Notes: a model not told the origin generated them from the sequence alone. A stretch of 64,000 nucleotides of DNA from Sphingomonas sp. QA11 (GCF_028473665.1 NZ_CP098774.1:3748501-3812500), one strand, 5' to 3'. Counted from the first letter of the stretch, positions 24,800 to 35,087 are shown. Translations and numbers: made by a program.

Positions 24800-24824
24800 A
24801 CGACCCAGAACCCGGAGACCCGCC

Positions 24825-27332
24825 ATGTGGCGCAACTACCTGACCGTCGGCATCCGAGCGCTCGCCAAGAACCGCGCCTATGCCTTCATCAACATCGCGG
24901 GCCTCGCGCTTGGCATCGCGGCATGCCTGCTGATCCTCGGCTTCGTACGCTACGAATTCAGCTACGATAGCTGGCTGCCCAATGCCGACCGCACCTTCGA
25001 ACTGCAGGATTTCTATAGCCCGACCGAGTCCGGCGGCCAGGAGATGAAGCTTCAGGTGACGAGCTACGCCGCCGGCGTCGCGCTGAAGAAGGATTTCCCC
25101 CAGATCGAGCGTGCGATCTATGTGAAGGGCACCAGCGTCGTCGTGCTCAAGGACGGCCAGCCCTCGACGGTCCAGGAGACGCTCCTTGCCGACGGCCCGC
25201 TGTTCAGCGTGGTGGAGGTGCCCTTCCTTCATGGCGACCCCGCACATGCGCTCGATGACCCGCATGCGATGGCGCTGGGCGAGACGCAGGCCAGGATCCT
25301 GTTCGGCAACGGCAACCCGATCGGCCGCACGGTGACCCTGATGTTCGGCGATGTCACCGCCGACTACCGCGTGACGGGCGTGTACAAGGACATGCCCAGG
25401 AACACGTCGCTCGCGATGAACATGGTCGTGCGCTTCGATCCCCAGGCCTTTTTCGCCAAGTCCCCCTCCGTACTCACAAGCTGGAACAGCCAGGCCGGCA
25501 ACTATCTTGTCCGCCTGAAGCCCGGCGTCGACGTGAACACGATCAACGCCGCGCTGCCCGCCTGGGAAAAGCGCAACATTCCCGACGAGGACAATGGCAC
25601 GCGCAAGCAGAATGCGGGCGACAACCAGGACTGGAAACTCGTCAACCTCCGCGACATCCATCTCGGCGAGGCACAGATGGCCACGATGCGGCCGGGCAAT
25701 GACAAGACGACGATCATCACCTTCGCCATCGTCGCGCTGCTGATCATGGCCATGGCGTGCGTCAACTTCACCAACCTCGCCACCGCCCGTGCCACCCAGC
25801 GCGCCCGGGAAGTCGCGCTGCGCAAAGTGCTCGGCGCGACACGCCAGCAGCTCATCACCCAGTTCATCGGTGAATCGATCCTGCTCGCGGCGATCGCGAT
25901 GCTGGTGGCGTTGGCCGTGGTGGAGATCACCCTGCCCGGCCTCAACGCCTTCCTGAAGGCGGACATCTCGCTGCGCTATTTCGCGCTCGACGGGCTGATC
26001 TTCCCGGTGATCGGCCTCACCCTGCTCGTCGGGCTGGCGGGTGGCGTCTATCCGGCGCTCGTCCTGTCGCGCTTCGAACCGGCACGCGTGCTGAAGGCCA
26101 ACAAGTCCGCTGCCGACGCCGAAGGCTCCGGGCGGCTGCGCAATGTCCTGGTGATCGGCCAGTTCGCCGTGTCGATCGGGCTGATCATCTGCACCTCGAT
26201 CGTCTATGCCCAGACCGTTTACGCACGCACCAGCGACGCCGGATACAAGCGTGACGGGCTGATCCAGATCGGGAGCGTCGGCCGGCCCCAGGCGGAAGCC
26301 GTGGCCCGGCCGCTGATGGAGGAGATGAGGCGCATTCCGGGCGTCACCGCCGTCGCCCGCTCGACCATCTCGGTCAATGGCGGCAACAATGCGGTGACCA
26401 CGGTCAGCCTGCCGGGTAGCTCGAATCCGGTCGCGCTCGGCGTGTATGGGGCCGATCCGGATTTCTTCAAGGCAATGGGCATCAGGCTGATCGCCGGCCG
26501 CACCTTCTCCGAGAGCCAGCCGCGCGACGACGCGACCACACCTCAGCCGGCCCAGCCCGAGGCTGAGCGGGCACTGGTCCAGCGCGGGCTGAACATCATC
26601 CTGAGCGAGGAAGCGGCGCATCGGCTCGGTTTCGCCCAGGCGGAGACGGCGCTCGGCAAGACGGTGATGGCCAGTATAGTCGACGGCGAATATGGCCTGG
26701 TGCCGGCGACCGTGATCGGCATCGTCGCCGATGCCCGGTATCGCTCAGCGCGCGACCCGTTGCAGCCGATGTTCTATTTCTACCAGACCAACGGCTACAA
26801 CAGCATGGCGGTACGCTTCCAGGGTGTCGAACCCAAGCTGGCCTATGACCAGGTCGCCGCGGCGTGGAAGCGCCAGGTGCCCGACGTGCCGTTCGACGCC
26901 AAGTTCGTCGACGATATCGTGCGCGATCTCTACAACGCCGACGAGGCACGGGCGAAACTGTTCGGCGCCTTCGCGATCCTCGCGGTGGTGATCGGATGCC
27001 TCGGACTGTTCGGCCTCGCTTCCTTCACCGCCGAGCGGCGGACCAAGGAGATCGGAATCCGCAAGGTGCTGGGAGCCCGCACCGGCGACATCCTTCGGTT
27101 GCTGGTGTGGCAGTTCAGCCAGCCGGTGCTGATCGCGAACCTGATCGCTTGGCCGATCGCCTGGTGGGTGATGCGCGGGTGGCTCAACGGGTTCGAAAGC
27201 CGGATCTCGCTGACCCCGATGCCGTTCCTGGTGGCCGGCCTGCTCGCGGTGATGATCGCGATCGGGACCATCTCGGCCCATGCCTGGCGCGTCGCACGCA
27301 CCAGCCCGATCCGCGCGCTGCGCTACGAATGA
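24825..27332 (+). CDS. FtsX/MacB-type ABC permease, double-length
   Basis: 835 residues from ATG 24825. An N-terminal membrane helix (about 21-40) precedes a large periplasmic MacB_PCD domain. A three-helix FtsX core (about 300-420, ending RFEPARVL) is followed by another helix, a second periplasmic domain and a second FtsX core (ERRTKEIGIRKVLGA ... ISAHAWRVARTSPIRALRYE). The duplicated form differs from E. coli MacB, where one copy is fused to the ATPase. Probable job: export of a peptide or lipid-like compound, or envelope stress relief. Confidence 0.9.
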   Translation: MWRNYLTVGIRALAKNRAYAFINIAGLALGIAACLLILGFVRYEFSYDSWLPNADRTFELQDFYSPTESGGQEMKLQVTSYAAGVALKKDFPQIERAIYVKGTSVVVLKDGQPSTVQETLLADGPLFSVVEVPFLHGDPAHALDDPHAMALGETQARILFGNGNPIGRTVTLMFGDVTADYRVTGVYKDMPRNTSLAMNMVVRFDPQAFFAKSPSVLTSWNSQAGNYLVRLKPGVDVNTINAALPAWEKRNIPDEDNGTRKQNAGDNQDWKLVNLRDIHLGEAQMATMRPGNDKTTIITFAIVALLIMAMACVNFTNLATARATQRAREVALRKVLGATRQQLITQFIGESILLAAIAMLVALAVVEITLPGLNAFLKADISLRYFALDGLIFPVIGLTLLVGLAGGVYPALVLSRFEPARVLKANKSAADAEGSGRLRNVLVIGQFAVSIGLIICTSIVYAQTVYARTSDAGYKRDGLIQIGSVGRPQAEAVARPLMEEMRRIPGVTAVARSTISVNGGNNAVTTVSLPGSSNPVALGVYGADPDFFKAMGIRLIAGRTFSESQPRDDATTPQPAQPEAERALVQRGLNIILSEEAAHRLGFAQAETALGKTVMASIVDGEYGLVPATVIGIVADARYRSARDPLQPMFYFYQTNGYNSMAVRFQGVEPKLAYDQVAAAWKRQVPDVPFDAKFVDDIVRDLYNADEARAKLFGAFAILAVVIGCLGLFGLASFTAERRTKEIGIRKVLGARTGDILRLLVWQFSQPVLIANLIAWPIAWWVMRGWLNGFESRISLTPMPFLVAGLLAVMIAIGTISAHAWRVARTSPIRALRYE

Positions 27333-27440
27333 CGGGGCGCCACGAATGACAGAACGTCGCGGCAGGCTCTTTCCTCGGCCTGCCGCGGCACATGCCGGCA
27401 AGATCGACGCGGGCAGATCGACGGGGATCGAGCCGCCCGG

Positions 27441-27989
27441 TCAGAGCGAAGCGACGAACCCCGCCACAAACCGTCCAAGCCTGACGCGCACGGCATCGTC
27501 GATCAGGTTGCCCTCGCCGTCGAACGCCTGCCCGGCACCAGGGACCATCAGCTTCTGGCCGCTCCACAGCTCGGCGCCGAGCGTGCGCAGCGTCGGCAAC
27601 CAGCCATTCTGCGACAGGATCGTCCCGAAATTGCCGGGCGAGGCACCGATCAGCGCGACTGGCTTGCCGCCAAACACACGGGGAATGTCGGAGGCCGGGC
27701 GCGACATCCAGTCGATCGCGTTCTTGAACACGCCGGGCACCCCGTTGTTGTACTCAGGCGTGACGAGCAGCAGCCCGTCGGCCTCGGCCACCGCATCCTT
27801 CAGCACGGCGACGGCGGCGGGGATTCCCTCCGCCGCCTCGACATCGCCATTGTAGAGCGGGACGCCGGCGATCGTATGGATCGTCAGTTCGTGGCCCTCC
27901 GGCATCGCCTCCCGCGCAGCCCGCAACAGGCCGGCATTGTAGGAATGCCGCCTCAGGCTTCCCGAGATGCCGACCAGCCGCACGCCCAT
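27441..27989 (-). CDS. NADPH-dependent FMN reductase-like flavoprotein
   Basis: 182 residues. GISGSLRRHSYNAGLLRAA is the phosphate-binding loop of the flavodoxin-like FMN reductase family. LLVTPEYNNGVPGVFKNAIDWMSR is its second hallmark. It shares one base with the downstream end of the semialdehyde dehydrogenase gene start side (27989), so it is translated with that gene. It likely reduces FMN or quinones with NADPH; the link to sugar acid catabolism is unclear. Confidence 0.88.
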   Translation of the reverse strand: MGVRLVGISGSLRRHSYNAGLLRAAREAMPEGHELTIHTIAGVPLYNGDVEAAEGIPAAVAVLKDAVAEADGLLLVTPEYNNGVPGVFKNAIDWMSRPASDIPRVFGGKPVALIGASPGNFGTILSQNGWLPTLRTLGAELWSGQKLMVPGAGQAFDGEGNLIDDAVRVRLGRFVAGFVASL

Positions 27990-29557
27990 CAGCGCTTGCC
28001 GTCCACGAGGCGCTCGATCCCGAGCGGGTTGGCCTGCTTCAGCGCTGCCGGGAGCAGATCGTCGGGCAGGTCCTGGTAGGAGACAGGGCGCAGGAAGCGA
28101 TCTATCGCCTTGCTGCCGACCGAGGTCGAGCGGCCATCGGCGGTCGAGGGATAGGGCCCGCCATGGACCATGGCGTGCGCCACCTCGACACCGGTGCCGA
28201 AGCCGTTGACCAGGATCCGGCCGACCTTGCGCTCAAGGTGCGGGATCAGCTTCGCCGCCTCGGGATGATCAGCCTCGACGATGTGGATCGCCCCGGTGAG
28301 CTGGCCCTCGAGATGATCGACGACATTGGTCACCGTCTCCAGATCGGCGCAGCGCACGATCAGCGACGCGGCACCGAAGATTTCATCCTGCAGCTCGTGA
28401 TGAGCCAGGAAATCCTCGGCGCTGGTCTGGAACAGGCCGGCCTGGCCCTGGCAGTGATGCCCGGCCTTGCCACGCGCGACCGTCTCGACGGTGTTGTGGC
28501 TGCCGATCGCCTCGACGCCCGTCTGATAGGCCTTGGCGATGCCCGGGGTGAGCATCGTCGCTGCCGGCATGTCGCCCAGCGCCGCCGCCGCCGCCGCGAC
28601 GAAGGTGTCGAGATCGGGGCCGTCGATGCCGAGGATCAGGCCAGGGTTGGTGCAGAACTGGCCGGCGCCCAGCGTCAGCGAGCCGACGAACGCCTTGGCG
28701 GTCGATTCCGCCTTCGCCGCGAGGGCGTTCGGGAACAGGATGACCGGGTTGATCGAGCTCATCTCGGCATAGACCGGGATCGGCTCGGGACGGTTCTGCG
28801 CGATCTTCATCAGCGCGGTGCCGCCGCCGCGCGAGCCGGTGAAGCCGGCTGCCTTGATGCGCGCGTCGGCAACCAGGCCCTGGCCGATGGTGCGGCCGGA
28901 ATCGAACAGCAGCGAGAAAACGCCTTCGGGCAGGCCGCAATCGGCGACGGCTTTGCGCACCGCGCGGCCGACCAGTTCGGAGGTGCCGGGATGCGCGCTG
29001 TGCGCCTTGGCAACGACCGGGCAGCCGGCGGCGAGCGCCGAGGCGGTGTCGCCGCCCGCGACCGAGAAGGCGAGCGGGAAGTTGGACGCGCCGAACACGG
29101 CGACCGGCCCGACCGGGATGTTGCGCAGGCGCAGGTCGGGTTTCGGCGCCGGGGTCCGCGCCGGATCGGCATGGTCGATGCGCACGTCGAGATAATGGCC
29201 GTCGCGCACGACCTGGGCGAACAGGCGGAGCTGGCCGCACGTCCGACCGCGCTCGCCCTCGAGGCGGCCGCGCGGCAGGCCGCTCTCGGCCATGGCGCGC
29301 TCGATCAGTTCGTCGCCGATGCCCATGATATTGTCGGCGATGGCTTCGAGGAACCTGGCGCGATCCTCCGGTGAGGTCTCGCGATAGGTGTCGAACGCTG
29401 CGTCGGCGAGGGCGCAGGCGGCATCGAGATCCTCAAGCGTGGCGCCGCCGAATGCGGGCTCCATCGGCTCGCCGGTCTCCGCCTGGACCGCGCGAATCTC
29501 GCCCTGGGTGCCGCGCACGGCGCGCGCGCCGATAAACATTTCGCCGTTGATCGTCAT
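27989..29557 (-). CDS. 2-oxoglutarate semialdehyde dehydrogenase (NADP+)
   Basis: 522 residues of the aldehyde dehydrogenase superfamily. Catalytic Cys is in GAGQFCTNPG and the general base Glu in PVYAEMSSINPV; GASNFPLAFSVAGGD is the coenzyme-binding segment. The closest known group oxidises 2,5-dioxopentanoate to 2-oxoglutarate, the last step of the Weimberg route for D-xylose and L-arabinose. That fits the xylan locus and the xylonate dehydratase at 50125. It is separated from the esterase gene upstream by about 200 bp, so it may have its own promoter. Confidence 0.85.
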   Translation of the reverse strand: MTINGEMFIGARAVRGTQGEIRAVQAETGEPMEPAFGGATLEDLDAACALADAAFDTYRETSPEDRARFLEAIADNIMGIGDELIERAMAESGLPRGRLEGERGRTCGQLRLFAQVVRDGHYLDVRIDHADPARTPAPKPDLRLRNIPVGPVAVFGASNFPLAFSVAGGDTASALAAGCPVVAKAHSAHPGTSELVGRAVRKAVADCGLPEGVFSLLFDSGRTIGQGLVADARIKAAGFTGSRGGGTALMKIAQNRPEPIPVYAEMSSINPVILFPNALAAKAESTAKAFVGSLTLGAGQFCTNPGLILGIDGPDLDTFVAAAAAALGDMPAATMLTPGIAKAYQTGVEAIGSHNTVETVARGKAGHHCQGQAGLFQTSAEDFLAHHELQDEIFGAASLIVRCADLETVTNVVDHLEGQLTGAIHIVEADHPEAAKLIPHLERKVGRILVNGFGTGVEVAHAMVHGGPYPSTADGRSTSVGSKAIDRFLRPVSYQDLPDDLLPAALKQANPLGIERLVDGKR

Positions 29558-29755
29558 GCTGATCTCCTTGGCCGCTTCCGCGGTCGGTTAGGGGTGTAGG
29601 TAATCACGGTTTCGGCGCGTGCGAGGGGCAATGAAGCCCCGATCGGGCAACGCCGATGAATTCTGCGCCGCTACCAGACACGGCGAGGCAGGTCTGTGGC
29701 GCCGCCGGTGTCGCGGTGTCAAAGCCCTTGTTCGACGCGGCGGTACGACTGGATG

Positions 29756-30991
29756 TCACTTGAACAACGCCAGCGGGACGGCGTCGCCCATCGCGCGGTG
29801 GCCGGCGACGCTCGGATGCAGATGGTCGCCTTTGTCGACATCGGCGCGCATCCGCATCGGATTGGCGGGATCGCGCATCACCGCGTCGAAATCGACCACG
29901 GCATCGAAATTGCCGGGCGCGCGAATCCATGCGTTGATCGCCTGCCGGTCGGCCTCGTTCTGCGCATCCGGGTGATAATAGTCATTGCCGCCATAGGGCA
30001 GGATCGTGCCACCGATCACCTTGATGCGGGCGGCACGGCCGCGCTGGACGATCTGGCGATAGGCGCCGATGATCCGGCGGACGAGCGCGGCATGCGCCTC
30101 CGGGGTCTGCGGGGCGTCGCGCGTGAAGGTGCCAAGATCGTTCACGCCCTCGAGCACGATCAGATAGCGAACGCCGGTCTGGCCCAGCACGTCGCGGTCG
30201 AAACGGGCGAGCGCATTGGGGCCAAGCCCGTCGAGCAGCAGCCGGCCGCCGCCGATCCCGTGGTTGAGCACCGTGACATTGCGGGTGGCGGGCGAGGCCT
30301 GGAGCCGGTCGGCCAGCCGATCGGGCCAGCGATCATTGCCGTTGGTGGTCGAGCCGTTGCCGTCGGTGATCGAATCGCCCAGCGTCACGATCGCGCGACC
30401 ATCGGTCGCGGCCATGATCTCGACCCCGGCGATCTGGTACCAATGCTCCACCGTCTTCGCGCCGGTCAGCTCGACATCGGCCACCTTGTTGCCATGGACG
30501 ACATAGGAGGTGGCGCGCGACCCGGGATGGCTTGTCTGGCGCGCGGGCGCGTCGGGCAGATGCAGGGTGATCGCCACGCTGGCCAGCCCCCGCACCGGCA
30601 GCCGAACGGGATCGGACAGATAGCTGGCACCGGCCGGGATCGTCACCTCGGCCGCACCGTCGAAAGTGAGTGCCCGGTCGCTTGCGAGATCGATCTTCGA
30701 TGACGCGCCACCCGCCGCCAGCGCGACATGCGCCGCATCGATGCGCAGCGGTTCAGTACCGAACGCGTTCGACAGCATCACTCTGATCTGCGATCCCCCG
30801 GCACTGACCCGCACCACCTGGCGCAGCGTCGCGTCCCTGAGATCGGCGTCGGGCAGCGCATTGTTCGGTTCGGGAATCTGTTGCGACGAGGCCCAGCTTC
30901 GCAGCCAGGTTTCGCGCGGCGCCGGCGCCGCCGAGCCGGCCACCGTCACGCACAACAGGGATGCGGCGATCATGCGCGTGATCATGCTCAT
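29756..30991 (-). CDS. Secreted SGNH/GDSL hydrolase, possible acetylxylan esterase
   Basis: 411 residues from ATG 30991, with a Sec signal peptide (MITRMIAASLLCVTVAGSAA). An N-terminal beta-sandwich-like part precedes the SGNH hydrolase domain. The domain has nucleophile Ser in VTLGDSITDG, the Gly block GIGGG, Asn in VLEGVNDLG and Asp-x-x-His in DHLHPS. It follows the GH10 xylanase gene by 13 bases, so deacetylation of xylan or its oligomers is a reasonable role, though the substrate is not proven by sequence. Confidence 0.82.
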   Translation of the reverse strand: MSMITRMIAASLLCVTVAGSAAPAPRETWLRSWASSQQIPEPNNALPDADLRDATLRQVVRVSAGGSQIRVMLSNAFGTEPLRIDAAHVALAAGGASSKIDLASDRALTFDGAAEVTIPAGASYLSDPVRLPVRGLASVAITLHLPDAPARQTSHPGSRATSYVVHGNKVADVELTGAKTVEHWYQIAGVEIMAATDGRAIVTLGDSITDGNGSTTNGNDRWPDRLADRLQASPATRNVTVLNHGIGGGRLLLDGLGPNALARFDRDVLGQTGVRYLIVLEGVNDLGTFTRDAPQTPEAHAALVRRIIGAYRQIVQRGRAARIKVIGGTILPYGGNDYYHPDAQNEADRQAINAWIRAPGNFDAVVDFDAVMRDPANPMRMRADVDKGDHLHPSVAGHRAMGDAVPLALFK

Positions 30992-31004
30992 CGGCCAATC
31001 CCTC

Positions 31005-32120
31005 CTATCGTGCCTGCGCCGCGGCCAGCGCGGCCGCGACCGCCGTGCGAAGCGGCCTTGGCTCATAGTTCATGCCGTAAGGGCAGCAGCGCTTCGCCAG
31101 CCCGTCGGGACGCGGCGTCAGGCCTTGCAGCCAGCTATATTTGTCGGAGATTCCCCAGAACAGCACGGTATCGAGCTGCGGATAGACGAGCAGGGAATCG
31201 AGAAAGGCCCTGGCATAATCCGCCACCGCACGGTCGCGGGTCGCGATGTCGGTCGGCAGCAGCTTGTCGTTCACGTCCATCTCGGTGACGAGCAGCTTCA
31301 GCCCCATGCCGGTGACCGCGTCGAGGAAGTGGCGCCACGCCTTTTCGTCGCGGGCGCCGAACGGGACGCCGCCGCCCTGCCCCGGCGCGCCGATATGCGA
31401 CTGGATGCCCAGCGCATCGACCGGGGTGCCACGCTTCTTCAGCGCTTCGAGCAGCTTGAGCACGCCGCTGCGGTGGAGTTCGTTGCCCGGCTCCCAGCTC
31501 ATATAATCATTATAGACGAGCTGCATGTGCGGCGCCGCGGCGCGAGCGGTGCGGAAGGCGAGGTCGATGACATTCTCCGCGCCAAGCGGCGCGGTCAGCA
31601 CGGTCTCGCGCAGGCCGCCGGTCTTCTCGTCGACCGCTTCGTTGACCACGTCGAAGCTCGGCAGCACCCCGGCATAGCGGCCAGCCACGGTCGAGACATG
31701 CCCGGTCAACAGGCGTTCCGCCTCGGCGCGCGGGTTGGGGCCGAAATCATGCTCGACCAGCCATTTCGGATAGCGCTCGGTCTTCTGCCACAGCAGGGTA
31801 TGCCCGCGCACGCCGAGCCCGACCGACGTCGCCCAGGCGATCAGCGCATCGGCGGCACGGAAGTCGAAGCTCCTCGCGTCCGGGCGAACCGCCTGCCATT
31901 TCAGTTCGTTCTCGGGCACGATCAGTCCGCACTGCGCCGCGACCAGGGCGCGGTAGCGGGGGTCGCGAAGCCCCTTGCCGCCCAGGCACGTTCCGAAACG
32001 GATGCCGCGTGGTTTGCCGATCGCATCTAGTCCGGGCGACGCGGCCAGCGCGTTGCCGGGCACGAACAGGGCAACGGCTGCCGCGGCGCCGATCGCCTCG
32101 CGCCGTGTCAGGTCGGTCAT
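31005..32120 (-). CDS. GH10 endo-1,4-beta-xylanase
   Basis: 371 residues. A twin-arginine signal (TRREAIGAAAAVALFVPGNALA) is followed by a GH10 barrel. ENELKW, HTLLWQ, acid/base Glu in DVVNEAVD, nucleophile Glu in LLVTEMDVND and FWGISDKYSW are the conserved blocks. It cuts the xylan backbone or long oligomers in the periplasm or outside. It overlaps the fructuronate reductase gene by four bases (ATGA), binding polymer cleavage to hexuronate breakdown in one operon. Confidence 0.95.
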   Translation of the reverse strand: MTDLTRREAIGAAAAVALFVPGNALAASPGLDAIGKPRGIRFGTCLGGKGLRDPRYRALVAAQCGLIVPENELKWQAVRPDARSFDFRAADALIAWATSVGLGVRGHTLLWQKTERYPKWLVEHDFGPNPRAEAERLLTGHVSTVAGRYAGVLPSFDVVNEAVDEKTGGLRETVLTAPLGAENVIDLAFRTARAAAPHMQLVYNDYMSWEPGNELHRSGVLKLLEALKKRGTPVDALGIQSHIGAPGQGGGVPFGARDEKAWRHFLDAVTGMGLKLLVTEMDVNDKLLPTDIATRDRAVADYARAFLDSLLVYPQLDTVLFWGISDKYSWLQGLTPRPDGLAKRCCPYGMNYEPRPLRTAVAAALAAAQAR

Positions 32121-33583
32121 GCGAACGCCTCCGCCGTTGCGCGCGCGCCGTTCGCGATGAGCGCCGCCAGATGTCGCGTGAGCGTGGCGCGGAACTCTTC
32201 GTCGGTAGCAAGGACTGACGGGAAGATCGCATCGATCGATAGCAGCGCGGTCACCTGCGCCTCAGCATCGGCCACGCCATCGAGCCGCGCGGCAGTGACG
32301 GCGGCCAGCGGATCGTCAACCACATGGGCGGCACTGCTGTCGTCGCGACCGCCCTGCCAGCGCATCCAGGCAGCGACCGCCAGCGCGAGCGCGTCGACGC
32401 ACAACCCCTTGGCCCGCCGTGCCGTGATCGACGCGAGCAGGCGCTGCGGCAGCTTCTGCGATCCGTCCATCGCGATCTGGCGGGTGCGGTGCTGGAGCGC
32501 GGGATTGGTAAAGCGCTGCATCAGCTCGCTGCGATAGGCAGCAACATCCAGCCCGGGCGGCGGCGACAAGGTGACCTCGGCCTCGTCCCACAGCGCCTCG
32601 ACGAAGCGCCTGAAAGCCGGGATGGCGACGACCTCATGGACGAACTCGATGCCCGCCAGCCCGCCGAGATAGGCGATGCCCGAATGCGCGCCGTTGAGCA
32701 GGCGCAGCTTGGCTTCTTCCCACGGCGCGACCGACGCGGTGATCTGTACGCCCGGCGTCTCGAACGCGGGACGCGGGCCGCAGAAACGATCCTCGATCAC
32801 CCATTGCAGGAATGGCTCGGCCTTCACCATCGCCTGGTCGCTCATGCCGAGCGACGCCTCCAGCCCGGCGATATCGACCGACGTGGTCGCCGGGACGATG
32901 CGGTCGACCATCGTCTCAGGAAAGGCTCCCTCGGTTTCGATCCACTCCGCGAGCGCCGCGCCATGCGCGCGGGCGATGGCCAGCACCGCCTGCTCAAGCC
33001 GCCGGCCATTGTGCGGCAGATTGTCGCACGAGATCGCGGTGAACGGGGGCAGGCCGCGATCGCGACGCGCGGCGAGCGCCGCGACGAGGAACCCGGGCGC
33101 GGTCCTGGGTGCGGTCAGGTCTGTGCAGTCGGCAGCGACATCGGGGTCGCCGGCGAGCAGCGCGCCGGTCGCCGGGTCGAGCTTATAGCCTTTCTCCGTC
33201 ACGGTCAGCGTCACAATATGCGTATCTGGATGCGCCAGCCGCTCGACCAGGGCTTTCGGGTTCTCGGGCGCGACCAGCACTTCGCGCACGACACCCATGA
33301 CCTTCAGGCTGTCGCCCGATCCGTCCCGGGTGACGACGGTGTAGAGCCCGTCCTGCGGGTTCATCTCGTCGCGCACGCCGGCCGAGCGCAACGACGCCCC
33401 GGTGATGCCCCAGCGCAGGTCGCCGGATTCGAGCGCTGCCTCGAACACCACCGCCTGGTGCGCGCGGTGGAAGGCGCCGATGCCGAGATGGACGACGCCG
33501 GATTTTACGATGGAGCGGTCGTAGGAAGGGACGGCGACGGTTGAAGGTAAATCGCCAATCGTCGCAGATGAGAGTCTTGTCAT
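32117..33583 (-). CDS. uxuB: D-mannitol dehydrogenase family fructuronate reductase
   Basis: 488 residues. VVHLGIGAFHRAHQA is the NAD-binding loop of the polyol long-chain dehydrogenases. TEKGYKLD, SCDNLPHNG and the catalytic Lys region KLRLLNGAHSGIAYLG are the family's blocks. In context it reduces D-fructuronate to D-mannonate after uronate isomerase (33675) and before mannonate dehydratase (36453). Mannitol oxidation is the alternative reaction of the family. Confidence 0.88.
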   Translation of the reverse strand: MTRLSSATIGDLPSTVAVPSYDRSIVKSGVVHLGIGAFHRAHQAVVFEAALESGDLRWGITGASLRSAGVRDEMNPQDGLYTVVTRDGSGDSLKVMGVVREVLVAPENPKALVERLAHPDTHIVTLTVTEKGYKLDPATGALLAGDPDVAADCTDLTAPRTAPGFLVAALAARRDRGLPPFTAISCDNLPHNGRRLEQAVLAIARAHGAALAEWIETEGAFPETMVDRIVPATTSVDIAGLEASLGMSDQAMVKAEPFLQWVIEDRFCGPRPAFETPGVQITASVAPWEEAKLRLLNGAHSGIAYLGGLAGIEFVHEVVAIPAFRRFVEALWDEAEVTLSPPPGLDVAAYRSELMQRFTNPALQHRTRQIAMDGSQKLPQRLLASITARRAKGLCVDALALAVAAWMRWQGGRDDSSAAHVVDDPLAAVTAARLDGVADAEAQVTALLSIDAIFPSVLATDEEFRATLTRHLAALIANGARATAEAFA

Positions 33584-33590
33584 TTCTTTC

Positions 33591-33658
33591 CTTCCCCGGC
33601 GAAGGCCGGGGTCCAGTTAAGACCGGCCCGATACTGGGCCCCGGCCTGCGCCGGGGAA
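33591..33658. repeat. Paired GC hairpins between uxuB and uxaC
   Basis: CCCCGGC-GAAG-GCCGGGG (33594-33611) and CCCCGGC-CTGC-GCCGGGG (33639-33656) lie in tandem. They share their stem words with the hairpin at 12246-12269. This is a dispersed REP-like repeat. In the minus-strand transcript it could stabilise or separate parts of the operon. Confidence 0.65.
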
Positions 33659-33674
33659 GAGTAAGGAGGTCTGC

Positions 33675-35087
33675 TCACAGCTTGTACGCCGCCTTCGCCA
33701 GATCATAGGAAAGCGCCTTCGCAAGCTGATGCGCTTCGTCTTCCTCGAGCCGGTGCTCGGCGACGAGCTGGGCCAGGAAAGTACAATCCATCCGCCGCGC
33801 GACGTCGTGCCGCGCTGGGATCGACAAAAAGGCACGCGTATCGTCGTTGAAGCCGACCGTGTTGTAGAAACCCGCCGTCTCGGTCGCGCGCTGGCGGAAA
33901 CGGCGCATGCCCTCGGGGCTGTCATGGAACCACCAGGGCGGGCCGAGCCGCAGCGCCGGATAGTGACCGGCGAGCGGTGCCAGCTCGCGGCTGTACGTGT
34001 CCTCGTCGAGCGTGAAGAGGATCAGGGTCAGGCGCGGATCATTGCCATAGGCGTCGAGCAGCGGCTTGAGGTTGTGGACGAACTCGCTGGGCAGCGGGAT
34101 GTCCGCCCCCTTGTCGCGGCCGAAGCGCACCAGCACGCCCGGATTGTGACTGCGGAAGGCGCCGGGATGGAGCTGCATCACCATGCCGTCCTCGATCGAC
34201 AGGCGCGCCATCTCGGTCAGCATCTGGCCGCGAAACAGCTCGGCTTCGGCGGCGCTTGCCTGTCCTGCGCGCACCTTCGCGTAGAGCGCCTCGGCCTCGG
34301 CGGCCGGGAGATTGGCGGTGAAAGCGCTCGGATGGCCATGGTCGGTCGAGGTCGCCCCCGCCTCGCGGAAGCGCGCGCGGTGGAACTGGTGCGCGCGCAG
34401 ATAGCCGGCGAAGGTCGAAATGTCCTCGCCCGCCGTCTCGCCGAAACGGGCGATATTCTCCAGGAAGCCAGCAGCCTCCGGGTCCATCACCGGATCAGGA
34501 CGATAGGCAGTCATCACCCGGCCCTGCCAGCCGCTCTCGCGGATCGCGCGGTGATGGTCGAGCGGATCGAGCGGGCTCTCCGTGGTGGCGATCGCCTCGA
34601 TGCGGTAGCGTTCGAACAACGCACGCGGACGGAAGGCCGGGGTCTTCAGCGCCGCGTCGATCGTCTCGTAATAATGATCGGCGGTCGCCGGCTCCAGCCG
34701 CACGTCGAGGCCGAAGCATTCGACGAACACCCAGTCGAGCCACATCGACGACGGCGTGCCGCGAAACAGATGATAGTTCTCGGCGAAGATTTTCCAGATC
34801 GCGCGCCCGTCGGTCTCGGTCGGGGTGCCGTCCCGGGTGGGCACGCCAAGCTTCTCCAGCGGCACGCCCTGGCTGTAGAGCATGCGGAAGACATAATGGT
34901 CAGGCACGATCAGCAGCTGCGCCGGATCGGCGAAGGGCTGGTCATAGGCGAACCAGGACGGATCGGTATGGCCGTGCGGGGAGATGATCGGCAGATCCTT
35001 GACACCGGTGTACAACGCACGCGCGATGTCGCGCGTCCGGCCCTCGGCAGGGAACAGGCGGTCGGGGTGGAGCGTCAGCTTGGTCAT
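33675..35087 (-). CDS. uxaC: Uronate isomerase (glucuronate isomerase)
   Basis: 470 residues, normal length. ISPHGHTDPSWF is the metal-binding HxH motif of this amidohydrolase-superfamily enzyme. Further conserved blocks are TTESPLDPLDHH, MVMQLHPGAFRSHN and PPWWFHDSPEGM. It converts D-glucuronate to D-fructuronate in the cytoplasm. Its start overlaps the transporter stop by four bases. Confidence 0.95.
   Translation of the reverse strand: MTKLTLHPDRLFPAEGRTRDIARALYTGVKDLPIISPHGHTDPSWFAYDQPFADPAQLLIVPDHYVFRMLYSQGVPLEKLGVPTRDGTPTETDGRAIWKIFAENYHLFRGTPSSMWLDWVFVECFGLDVRLEPATADHYYETIDAALKTPAFRPRALFERYRIEAIATTESPLDPLDHHRAIRESGWQGRVMTAYRPDPVMDPEAAGFLENIARFGETAGEDISTFAGYLRAHQFHRARFREAGATSTDHGHPSAFTANLPAAEAEALYAKVRAGQASAAEAELFRGQMLTEMARLSIEDGMVMQLHPGAFRSHNPGVLVRFGRDKGADIPLPSEFVHNLKPLLDAYGNDPRLTLILFTLDEDTYSRELAPLAGHYPALRLGPPWWFHDSPEGMRRFRQRATETAGFYNTVGFNDDTRAFLSIPARHDVARRMDCTFLAQLVAEHRLEEDEAHQLAKALSYDLAKAAYKL

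Noticed and set aside
33591..33658. GC hairpins between uxuB and uxaC considered as a rho-independent terminator.
   Set aside because: No T run follows in either direction and the same hairpin occurs elsewhere (12246-12269), so it is a dispersed repeat.
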